This document shows, in pieces, positions 1 through 5,077 of a DNA stretch of 5,597 nt (its first letter is position 1; the number at the start of each line of letters is the position of its first letter). The stretch comes from Janthinobacterium lividum (lineage in GTDB: Bacteria; Pseudomonadota; Gammaproteobacteria; Steroidobacterales; Steroidobacteraceae). The translations under genes were made by a program, and so were the position numbers. The stretch covers positions 1 to 5,597 of the forward strand of contig CALPVO020000179.1 in assembly GCA_943327025.2 (NCBI GenBank). The letters run 5' to 3'. The notes beneath the pieces are model-generated. The model did no database searches, was not told the origin of the DNA, and saw only the letters and a program-made list of their open reading frames with translations.

Positions 1-712
1 AGAACGTGGCCATGCCATTGGGATCGTAGCCGGCGGAGGCCAGCACACCCATGCCGACGCGGTCGGCCTCGGCTTCGTTAGCGCGGGAGTAGTTCAGTCT
101 TTGCTGGGCCGCCACGCCTTGCGAGACGGCTACTGCGCCTTGTACCGCATCGCCACCGCCACCAGCGGCAACGCCAATGAGCACGGCTGCCAGCATGCCG
201 AGGGTGGTCATTGTCGCGTTCTTGGTTTGCGCAGCGAGGCTCCGTGCCAAGTGCCGCTGGGTGACGTGGGAAATCTCGTGGGCCAGCACACCGGCGAGTT
301 CGCTCTCGTTGGCCGTAGAGGTGACCAAACCGGCATTGACGCCAATGAAACCGCCGGGTAGTGCGAACGCATTCAGATCCGTGTCCTTCATGATGAAGAA
401 GTGGAACTTCAGATTGCCTTCGTGCGCCTGGACGGCCAAGCGCTGGCCCAGTTGCTGGATATAGTCTGTCAGTTCCGGGTCTTCCAGAATCTCCCCGGAG
501 TCGCGCAGCTGCCGGACGATACTGGAGCCAATGCTGTACTCCTCCCCGGCGGTGAAGATCTGGTCCGCAGGCGTACCGATATCGGGGAGGTCGTTCGCGT
601 GGCTACCACTGCCGGGCGGCTCTGCAGCACCTGCCCAGCCCGCGCTCGGGGTGAATGCCGCGAGCGTGGCGCACAGCAGCAAGGAGGCAGACAAGATGGG
701 CGCGTAACGCAT
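1..712 (-). CDS. bepA: Periplasmic M48 metalloprotease, BepA/YfgC type (N-terminal part)
   Basis: Only the first 237 residues are visible; the gene runs off the left edge. BepA is a periplasmic zinc protease and chaperone that degrades stalled outer-membrane proteins such as LptD and works beside the BAM complex. Residues 1 to about 30 form a signal peptide with a hydrophobic core (ILSASLLLCATLAAF) and an Ala-rich cleavage region. C14 is not in a lipobox, so a soluble periplasmic form is expected. The family opening LPDIG is at 42-46. The zinc motif HEISH is at 145-149 (ligands H145 and H149, catalytic E146), followed by VTQRHLAR as in E. coli BepA. NEAEADRVG at 212-220 supplies the third ligand, E215. 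A Gly/Ala-rich hydrophobic stretch at about 168-190 matches the region between these motifs in the family. The C-terminal TPR half would lie outside the window. The ATG at 712 is the only good start: the codon two triplets upstream in this frame is a stop. No clear ribosome-binding site precedes it, which suggests translation coupled to the genes upstream. Confidence 0.93.
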   Translation of the reverse strand, partial: MRYAPILSASLLLCATLAAFTPSAGWAGAAEPPGSGSHANDLPDIGTPADQIFTAGEEYSIGSSIVRQLRDSGEILEDPELTDYIQQLGQRLAVQAHEGNLKFHFFIMKDTDLNAFALPGGFIGVNAGLVTSTANESELAGVLAHEISHVTQRHLARSLAAQTKNATMTTLGMLAAVLIGVAAGGGGDAVQGAVAVSQGVAAQQRLNYSRANEAEADRVGMGVLASAGYDPNGMATF

Positions 713-715
713 GGC

Positions 716-754
716 TCAGTAGACCACGCGGGTCCAGCGCGGTTCCCGGTTCAT
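716..754 (-). CDS. Possible 12-codon linking reading frame between the PhoH gene and bepA
   Basis: The frame reads MNREPRWTRVVY. Its ATG overlaps the PhoH-gene stop as ATGA, and its own TGA is three bases before the bepA ATG (TGAGCCATG). No good Shine-Dalgarno sequence lies in front of it. No family is recognised. The geometry would let ribosomes ending the PhoH gene restart and be carried to bepA, which itself lacks a strong ribosome-binding site. It may equally be chance; a 12-codon frame is easily found in GC-rich DNA. Confidence 0.2.
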   Translation of the reverse strand: MNREPRWTRVVY

Positions 755-2175
755 AGCGCTTCTGAGGCGAAGTCCGCCAAGCGCGAACGCTCGCCGCGCT
801 GGAGCGTTATGTGCCCCGAATGCGCCCAGCCACGGAAACGGTTCACCACATAGGTGAGACCGCAGGTGGTTTCGGTGAGATACGGCGTGTCGATTTGCGC
901 GATGTTGCCAAGGCACACCAACTTGGTACCGGGGCCGGCACGCGTTACCAGCGCCTTCATTTGTTTTGGCGTCAGGTTCTGCGCTTCGTCGAGGATGAGG
1001 TAGCGGTTGAGGAAGGTGCGGCCGCGCATGAAGTTGAGAGACCGAATCTTGATGCGGCTGCGCAGCAGGTCGTTGGTGGCGGACTTCGCCCAGTTGCCGG
1101 GCTCTTGTCCTTGCGTCAGCACTTCCAGATTGTCCATGAGGGCGCCCATCCATGGCTCCATCTTCTCCTCTTCGGTGCCGGGCAGAAAGCCGATGTCCTC
1201 GCCGAGTGGCACCGTCACACGCGTCATGATGATCTCGCTGAAGCGCTTGAGGTCTAGCGTTTGCTGTAGGCCCGCGGCGAGGGTGAGCAGGGTCTTGCCG
1301 GTACCTGCCGGCCCGAGAATGGTGACGAGATCGACTTCGGGGTCCAGCAGCAGGTTTACGGCGAAGTTCTGTTCACGGTTGCGAGCAGCGATTCCCCAAA
1401 CACCATGGCGCCCGGTGCGGTAGTCCTGCACCAGTTCCAGCACTGCTTCGTCTCCCTGAACTTGGCGGACGATGCATTCCAGTCCGCCCTCGGTATCCTC
1501 GTAAACGAAGGTGTTCGGGCTCCACTCGGCGACTTGTGGTCCATTCAGACGATAAAAGGTTCGTGGGCCTTCTTTCCACGACTGCATGTCATTGCCGTTG
1601 CGCTCCCAGAAATCTCTGGCCAGCGCCACGGCGCCGGTGTGCATCAGGTCTGCATCGTCGATGGTGCGGTCGCTGAAGTAGTCTTCGGCATGCACGCCGA
1701 GGATGGTGGCCTTGATGCGCAGGTTGATGTCTTTTGAGACCAGCGTGACCGGGGTATCTGTGTGGATACGCTGCAAGGCGAGCGCTTGGCCGAGGATGGC
1801 ATTGTCCGCACCGGTGCCAGGCAGCGTGTCGGGCAGAGCGCCGTCGAGGCGCTGTGTCTGGAAAAACACGCGGCCATTGGCCGCGCGCTTCTTCACGCCG
1901 CCCGAGAGCGCTGCTGCGTACTCATGCCCGGGCAGTGGCAGGCCTGAGTCAATTTGCGTCTTCGTGGCTCCCTGCATCAGTTCGTCGAGGAACCGACTGA
2001 CCTGTCGCACATTACGCGCGGCTTCCGAAAGGCCCTTCTTGCCGTTATCGAGTTCTTCGAGCACTACCATCGGCAGAAAGATGTCGTGTTCCTCGAAACG
2101 GAACAGGGCAGTGGGGTCGTGCATCAATACGTTGGTATCCAGCACGAACAGTCGGCGACCTGCGGTGGGCAGCAT
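751..2175 (-). CDS. PIN-PhoH fusion ATPase (PhoH2/YlaK type)
   Basis: This 474-residue cytoplasmic protein joins an N-terminal PIN-type RNase domain (about 8-150) to a C-terminal PhoH ATPase domain (about 265-470). The PIN acidic residues appear intact: D13 in LDTN, E40/E41 in VLEEL, D124 in GADNA and D149 in SKD. The ATPase has Walker A GPAGTGKT at 288-295, Walker B LILDEAQ at 393-399, an LGNIAQID sensor-like motif at 422-429 and a conserved QRGERS near 459-464. Length and layout match the PIN-bearing branch of the family, not the shorter YbeZ. Mycobacterial PhoH2 proteins of this kind have been described as RNA helicase/RNases; the substrate here is unknown. The ATG at 2175 follows the bcp stop by nine bases. 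TAAGG, made partly from that stop codon, is a weak ribosome-binding site seven bases before the start. The gene reads in series with bcp and bepA, so co-transcription is likely. Confidence 0.93.
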   Translation of the reverse strand: MLPTAGRRLFVLDTNVLMHDPTALFRFEEHDIFLPMVVLEELDNGKKGLSEAARNVRQVSRFLDELMQGATKTQIDSGLPLPGHEYAAALSGGVKKRAANGRVFFQTQRLDGALPDTLPGTGADNAILGQALALQRIHTDTPVTLVSKDINLRIKATILGVHAEDYFSDRTIDDADLMHTGAVALARDFWERNGNDMQSWKEGPRTFYRLNGPQVAEWSPNTFVYEDTEGGLECIVRQVQGDEAVLELVQDYRTGRHGVWGIAARNREQNFAVNLLLDPEVDLVTILGPAGTGKTLLTLAAGLQQTLDLKRFSEIIMTRVTVPLGEDIGFLPGTEEEKMEPWMGALMDNLEVLTQGQEPGNWAKSATNDLLRSRIKIRSLNFMRGRTFLNRYLILDEAQNLTPKQMKALVTRAGPGTKLVCLGNIAQIDTPYLTETTCGLTYVVNRFRGWAHSGHITLQRGERSRLADFASEAL

Positions 2176-2184
2176 GGGAGTGCC

Positions 2185-2658
2185 TTACAGTGCCTGCGCT
2201 GCGGCCAACACCGCCTCAGCATGGCCGTCCACTTTTACCTTGCGCCATTCCTGACGCAGGACGCCCTTGGCGTCGATAAGGAAGGTACTGCGTTCTACGC
2301 CCATGTACTTCTTGCCATACATGCTTTTTTCTTTCCATACGTCGAACAGCTGGCACAGGGCCTGGTCTTCATCGGCAAGCAATTCGAACGGGAAGCTGTA
2401 TTTCGCCTTGAACTTTTCATGGCTGACCATGCTGTCCGGTGAGACACCCACGATAACGACCCCCGCCTTGCTGAACTGCTTGTGCAAGGCGCCGAAAGCA
2501 CAGCTTTCCTTCGTACAGCCCGAGGTGAGGTCCTTCGGGTAGAAATACACCACGACCGCTTGCCCGGCTTTCAGAGCATCTTTGAGGCGGAATGGGTTGC
2601 CGCCGGTGGCGGCAGCGGCGAAGTCAGGAACTTTCTTGTCTAGCGTGACCGTGGGCAT
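2185..2658 (-). CDS. bcp: Thiol peroxidase, Bcp/PrxQ family
   Basis: This 157-residue cytoplasmic peroxiredoxin reduces hydrogen peroxide and organic hydroperoxides, with thioredoxin as the usual reductant. With the start at 2658, the active-site motif P-x3-T-x2-C lies in YPKDLTSGC, with P41, T45 and peroxidatic C48. C53, five residues on, is in the position of the resolving cysteine of E. coli Bcp. R123 in VERSTFLID is the conserved active-site arginine. The start was chosen over two upstream in-frame Met codons (2694 and 2667) because AAGGA lies eight bases before the ATG at 2658 and because 157 residues fits the family length. The codon at 2694 has no ribosome-binding site, and the one at 2667 overlaps the AAGGA itself. 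The gene lies 49 nt after gcvR, a pairing also seen in E. coli, and nine bases before the PIN-PhoH gene. Confidence 0.95.
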   Translation of the reverse strand: MPTVTLDKKVPDFAAAATGGNPFRLKDALKAGQAVVVYFYPKDLTSGCTKESCAFGALHKQFSKAGVVIVGVSPDSMVSHEKFKAKYSFPFELLADEDQALCQLFDVWKEKSMYGKKYMGVERSTFLIDAKGVLRQEWRKVKVDGHAEAVLAAAQAL

Positions 2659-2666
2659 GGTGGGCA

Positions 2667-2671
2667 TCCTT
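2667..2671 (-). promoter_or_regulatory. Ribosome-binding site that fixes the bcp start
   Basis: The minus strand reads AAGGA, eight bases before the ATG ending at 2658. It favours the third in-frame Met codon over two earlier ones, trimming 12 residues from the longest possible frame. Confidence 0.6.
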
Positions 2672-2679
2672 GAGGCAGC

Positions 2680-2692
2680 GGTTGCGCCAACC
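2680..2692 (-). repeat. Short perfect inverted repeat between gcvR and bcp
   Basis: On the minus strand, GGTTG and CAACC flank a GCG loop, and the stem can be extended by one G-U pair. It lies in the 49-nt gap just upstream of the bcp ribosome-binding site. No T-run follows, so it is not a classical terminator. It could be a small mRNA hairpin at an operon junction, or chance. Confidence 0.3.
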
Positions 2693-2707
2693 ATTGCCGG
2701 CGGGCGG

Positions 2708-3301
2708 TTAGCCCTTCACCGGCTCGAGGATGGCGTCTAGATTGAGATGGTCGCAGAAATCCATGAACTCTTCGCGTAACACGCCGAGGTGAATGCGCAC
2801 GGGTACGTTCACCACCATGCGTACGTTCGTCATGGGGGCCCCGGTGTGGATGGCCACGTAGGTGTGGCAGTCGCATTCCGCGATATCGATGTTCCTGGCC
2901 GCGAAGAAGCCGGAGAACGCCGAGACGACACCGGTTTGGTCCGGGCAGACGAATTCGACGGTGTAGGACAACTGGTCCGCGCGGACCGTGCGCGGGTCCG
3001 TACGGCGCACCTGCAACGAAAACTCCGGGTCGCCCTGCAGCTTTTCCAGTTCGCGTTCCACCTTGCCGACCGCGTGCCAGTTGCCACCCACCAGCAGCAG
3101 CATGGCGAATTGGCTACCGAGGCTCGTCATGCGGCACTCGATGAGATTGCCACCGGCGTCGGCGATGAGGCGGGTGAGGTCGTGCACCATGCCAGTGCGG
3201 TCCGGGCCGAGCGCGGAAATGGCCAATAGCTGACGGGACCCACCAGGGGCACCGACCGGAGGCGGGGAAGAAGCGGGCGGTGGCACGGAGCTGGGCGGCA
3301 C
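2708..3301 (-). CDS. gcvR: GcvR-like regulator with two ACT domains
   Basis: This protein of up to 197 residues has two ACT domains, at about 24-95 and 112-195. Each opens with a similar turn (GPDRTG at 32-37 and CPDQTG at 119-124). The first closely resembles the start of E. coli GcvR, which binds GcvA and represses the glycine-cleavage operon when glycine is scarce. No DNA-binding domain is visible, as expected for GcvR. Linkage to bcp and to the divergent dapA matches E. coli. The start is uncertain. The farthest in-frame start codon is GTG at 3301, and another GTG lies at residue 6; neither has a clear ribosome-binding site. Residues 1-21 are Pro/Ser/Gly-rich, have no counterpart in E. 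coli GcvR and may not all be translated. Since no gcv genes are in the window, the target is taken from the family, and another ACT-type regulatory role remains possible. Confidence 0.85.
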   Translation of the reverse strand: MPPSSVPPPASSPPPVGAPGGSRQLLAISALGPDRTGMVHDLTRLIADAGGNLIECRMTSLGSQFAMLLLVGGNWHAVGKVERELEKLQGDPEFSLQVRRTDPRTVRADQLSYTVEFVCPDQTGVVSAFSGFFAARNIDIAECDCHTYVAIHTGAPMTNVRMVVNVPVRIHLGVLREEFMDFCDHLNLDAILEPVKG

Positions 3302-3343
3302 GGTAGGGCGCTGGGCGGCGCGGACGATGCTGCCCGCCGAAGC

Positions 3344-3349
3344 ATTTTA
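3344..3349 (-). promoter_or_regulatory. Candidate -10 element for the gcvR-bcp-PhoH-bepA operon
   Basis: The minus strand reads TAAAAT, five of six matches to the sigma-70 -10 consensus, in an otherwise GC-rich gap. It would start transcription roughly 35 bases before the GTG at 3301. No convincing -35 hexamer lies 16-18 bases upstream, so activator dependence or a false match is possible. Confidence 0.4.
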
Positions 3350-3354
3350 CACGG

Positions 3355-3385
3355 TTCACACGGGTGCCGCCGCTCGCGCTACCAT
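3355..3385 (+). promoter_or_regulatory. Candidate dapA promoter
   Basis: TTCACA (3355-3360) and TACCAT (3380-3385) resemble -35 and -10 boxes but are separated by 19 bases, longer than ideal. The implied transcript starts near 3392, with a leader of about 50 nt. The site sits back to back with the candidate gcvR -10 box, so the divergent units could influence each other. Confidence 0.3.
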
Positions 3386-3396
3386 GTGCGCCCATT

Positions 3397-3429
3397 GGCC
3401 CGGTGTGGCCGTCGGTGGCCCTTGCGGCC
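3397..3429 (+). repeat. Four GGCC words phased about 10 bp apart in the dapA leader
   Basis: GGCC occurs at 3397, 3407, 3417 and 3426, the first three as TGGCC at exact 10-bp steps. The series ends just before the dapA ribosome-binding site. The words are self-complementary, so adjacent copies could pair into small hairpins, or they could present one face of the helix to a protein. GC-rich composition makes chance a real alternative. Confidence 0.35.
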
Positions 3430-3430
3430 C

Positions 3431-3434
3431 GAGG
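3431..3434 (+). promoter_or_regulatory. Ribosome-binding site supporting the dapA GTG start
   Basis: GAGG lies ten bases before the GTG at 3445. Together with alignment to E. coli DapA this supports GTG 3445 over an in-frame ATG 81 bases upstream at 3364, which would add 27 unfamiliar residues. Confidence 0.5.
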
Positions 3435-3444
3435 CGAAGTAACA

Positions 3445-4320
3445 GTGTTCAGCGGGAGCATGGTCGCGGTGGTAACGCCGATGACCGAGGCGGGAGAAAT
3501 CGACCTGCAGGCCTGGGAAGGGCTGCTGCAGTGGCATGCGCAGCAGGGTACGGATGCCATCGTCGTGGTGGGAACCACCGGCGAATCGCCGACCGTAACG
3601 CTAGCGGAAGCCGGAGAATTGGTCCGGCGCGCCGTCATGGTGTTGGGTGACCGGGTGCCGGTCATCGCCGGAACCGGGACGAATTCCACCGCTGGCACCA
3701 TCGAGCGCACGCGTGCCTTGGCCGCGGCGGGTGCCCAAGCAGCATTGGTAGTCACCCCGTACTACAACAAACCCACTCAGGAAGGTCTCTATCAGCACTT
3801 CCGTGCCGTGGCCGATGCCTCCCCCATCCCGCTCATCCTCTACAACGTGCCGTCGCGTACCGGCGTGGACCTGCTGCCCGATACGGTGGCCCGGCTGGCT
3901 TTACACCCGCGTATTCTCGGCGTGAAGGAGTCCACCGGAAGCCTCGCACGCGTTGAAGAACTCGTGGCGCGTTGTGGCAAGGATCTGGAAATCTACAGCG
4001 GCGAGGACCCCATCGCGGTGCAGTCCATCGCTGCCGGTGCGCGTGGGCTCATTTCGGTCACTGCCAATGTGGCGCCCGCCTTGGTGCATGAGATGTGCAC
4101 CCACGCTCTGGCAGGCCGTCTGGAGCAGGCGGAGGCCATCGACGATCGCCTCCAGGGTCTGCACCGGGCCCTGTTCACTGAGTCGAACCCCATCCCCGTG
4201 AAATGGGCGGTAGCGGAACTCGGGCACATTCCCGGCGGTCTGCGCTTGCCATTGACGCCGCTTTCCCCCCAGCATCATGCAGTCGTCCGTGAGGCGATGC
4301 GAGCCGCAGGTATCCCATGA
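3445..4320 (+). CDS. dapA: 4-hydroxy-tetrahydrodipicolinate synthase
   Basis: DapA condenses pyruvate with aspartate semialdehyde, the first committed step of diaminopimelate and lysine synthesis, and is a cytoplasmic TIM-barrel lyase. From GTG 3445 the protein has 291 residues (E. coli: 292), and residue numbers coincide over the N-terminal and active-site regions. The Schiff-base lysine is K161 in LGVKESTG. The proton-relay residues T44, Y107 and Y133 and the substrate-binding R138 are all present in TTGES, TPYYN and ILYNVPSRTG. At the lysine allosteric site, S48, N80 and Y106 are kept, but E. coli H53, H56 and E84 are replaced by L53, A56 and G84, so feedback inhibition by lysine may be weak or absent. 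The stop overlaps the next gene's start as ATGA, implying coupled translation. No lysine riboswitch is evident in the short leader. Confidence 0.97.
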   Translation: MFSGSMVAVVTPMTEAGEIDLQAWEGLLQWHAQQGTDAIVVVGTTGESPTVTLAEAGELVRRAVMVLGDRVPVIAGTGTNSTAGTIERTRALAAAGAQAALVVTPYYNKPTQEGLYQHFRAVADASPIPLILYNVPSRTGVDLLPDTVARLALHPRILGVKESTGSLARVEELVARCGKDLEIYSGEDPIAVQSIAAGARGLISVTANVAPALVHEMCTHALAGRLEQAEAIDDRLQGLHRALFTESNPIPVKWAVAELGHIPGGLRLPLTPLSPQHHAVVREAMRAAGIP

Positions 4321-4649
4321 CCCTTCCCCCCGTGCTTCGTTCGTTCCGCTGGCTGGTTGCTGCCGCTTGCGCCTTGCCCTTGCTCGCCGGTTGCGGGCTC
4401 ACCTCCAAGCTGGGAATTACCCCGAGCGTGGATACCTGCCGCGATGCGCAGGCGTACGAAGCGGCCTCCGAAGTCCCGGCGCTGCAGGTGCCGGCCGGGC
4501 TCGACTCGCCCAGTGCACGCGGAGCGCTGAAGATTCCCGTTCTCGACGCCGCCGAGCGCAAGCGCGCGGCGGGCGAACCGTGCCTAGACCAGCCGCCCAC
4601 GTATTACCCCGGTCGGCCCCGTCCGACGGCCGCCAAGAAAAAGAAATAA
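4317..4649 (+). CDS. Small outer-membrane lipoprotein with a BamC-like N-terminal segment
   Basis: This is a 110-residue lipoprotein precursor. A signal peptide (R9 and R12, then a hydrophobic core) ends in the lipobox LAGC, with lipidated C26. G27 follows, not Asp, so transport to the outer membrane is expected. The mature part is about 85 residues, Pro/Ala-rich, with two more cysteines (C41 and C89) and a KKKK tail. Residues 47-75 resemble the N-terminal segment of BamC (NlpB, Lipoprotein_18 family), which in E. coli is extended and lies along BamD. Y47, A49-A50, L56, PAG 59-61, P65, G69 and IPV 73-75 match E. coli BamC, recalled from memory, without gaps. The two helix-grip domains of BamC are missing. 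The gene starts inside the dapA stop (ATGA), with CAGG six bases before the ATG, and dapA-bamC is also the E. coli order. A BamD-contacting role is inference, and the protein may be annotated elsewhere as hypothetical. Confidence 0.88.
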   Translation: MTLPPVLRSFRWLVAAACALPLLAGCGLTSKLGITPSVDTCRDAQAYEAASEVPALQVPAGLDSPSARGALKIPVLDAAERKRAAGEPCLDQPPTYYPGRPRPTAAKKKK

Positions 4650-4797
4650 GCAGAAATCTCGCAGGTTTGTTCGGGGTTCTGGCGCCGGGGTGGTTGCTTC
4701 GTCGCGTTTCCAGCACTTGCCCTCCCTTGGCCGCTGGCGGGAATTGTTGTCGGAAAGTTTGCCCCTGACGGCCTGACCTAGTAACCTTGCGCCCGCC
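4650..4797 (+). other. Intergenic stretch between the lipoprotein gene and tRNA-Ser
   Basis: This 148-base gap shows no convincing coding frame and no intrinsic terminator: a few short GC pairings exist, but none is followed by a T-run. Its right end carries the likely tRNA promoter. The dapA-lipoprotein transcript may end here by Rho action or read through. Confidence 0.5.
4759..4787 (+). promoter_or_regulatory. Candidate promoter of tRNA-Ser
   Basis: TTGCCC (4759-4764) and TAACCT (4782-4787) are 17 bases apart, in the right place for transcription starting a few bases before the tRNA. The bases after the -10 box are GC-rich (TGCGCCCGCC), as is common in stringently controlled stable-RNA promoters. 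Both hexamers are imperfect matches. Confidence 0.35.
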
Positions 4798-4889
4798 GGA
4801 GAGGTGGCCGAGTGGTCGAAGGCGCTGGACTGGAATTCCAGTTATGCCCGCAAGGGTATACGTGGGTTCGAATCCCACCCTCTCCGCCA
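4798..4889 (+). tRNA. tRNA-Ser (anticodon GGA)
   Basis: This complete class II tRNA reads UCC and UCU codons. The acceptor stem GGAGAGG (4798-4804) pairs with CCTCTCC (4879-4885), followed by discriminator G and encoded CCA (4887-4889). The anticodon arm CTGGA/TCCAG holds the loop CTGGAAT, with anticodon GGA at 4832-4834. The long variable arm typical of serine tRNAs is TATGCCC-GCAA-GGGTATA (4843-4860), a seven-pair stem with one G-U pair and a GNRA loop. The T-arm is GTGGG-TTCGAAT-CCCAC (4862-4878). A T5 run follows directly. Confidence 0.97.
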
Positions 4890-4940
4890 CTTTTTCCCGG
4901 GGTGTCGTCAGCGCGCGCTCCGGGGTCGTTTGCGGTCCAT

Positions 4941-5052
4941 GGTGGCCCGCGTCGGTTCCTCCGCGACGGTCAACCGTGAACCCCGCCAGGCCCGGAAGGG
5001 AGCAACGGTAACGGCGATACCGGGTGCCGGGGGGTCGCCGGCGCGGGTCGCC
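4941..5052 (+). ncRNA. ffs: Signal recognition particle RNA, small 4.5S type
   Basis: This is the RNA core of the SRP, which binds Ffh and the receptor FtsY to target membrane proteins. The diagnostic apical hairpin is at 4987-5004: CAGG, CCC, the GGAA tetraloop (4994-4997), GGG and AGCA, which form the Ffh-binding symmetric internal loop. It is followed by ACGGTAACGG, common in bacterial SRP RNAs. The ends are set by a 15-pair terminal helix between 4941-4955 (GGTGGCCCGCGTCGG) and 5038-5052 (CCGGCGCGGGTCGCC), with a few G-U pairs. The resulting 112 nt is close to the 114 nt of E. coli 4.5S RNA, and there is no Alu domain. The true ends may differ by a few bases. No separate promoter is obvious in the 51 bases after the tRNA, so co-transcription with tRNA-Ser is possible. 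Confidence 0.92.
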
Positions 5053-5077
5053 TCCGCCGATACAGGACGCCGAGCCC

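Noticed and set aside
1954..2442. A 162-codon plus-strand frame opposite bcp and the PIN-PhoH gene
   Set aside because: It is a mirror of two well-supported genes and has no recognisable domain.
2659..2694. A 12-residue longer bcp start at 2694
   Set aside because: No ribosome-binding site precedes it, it exceeds the family length, and a good AAGGA fits the ATG at 2658.
3364..3444. An upstream ATG for dapA at 3364
   Set aside because: The added 27 residues do not align with DapA. GTG 3445 aligns exactly with the E. coli N-terminus and has GAGG upstream; the earlier ATG would also lie upstream of the likely transcription start.
3386..3444. Lysine riboswitch or attenuator in the dapA leader
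   Set aside because: The leader is about 50 nt, far too short for a lysine riboswitch, and no terminator stem with a T-run is present.
3114..3755. A 213-codon open frame on the minus strand across the gcvR-dapA gap
   Set aside because: It overlaps the start of dapA in antisense and gcvR in another frame. Its product is Ala/Arg/Thr-rich with no motifs, while both overlapped genes are clear.
4891..4925. T5 run and CCCGG/CCGGG pairing after the tRNA as a terminator
   Set aside because: The T-run comes before the possible hairpin on the plus strand, the wrong order, and the loop would be 19 bases. The palindrome AGCGCGCGCT (4910-4919) lies inside that loop and is best seen as GC-rich spacer.
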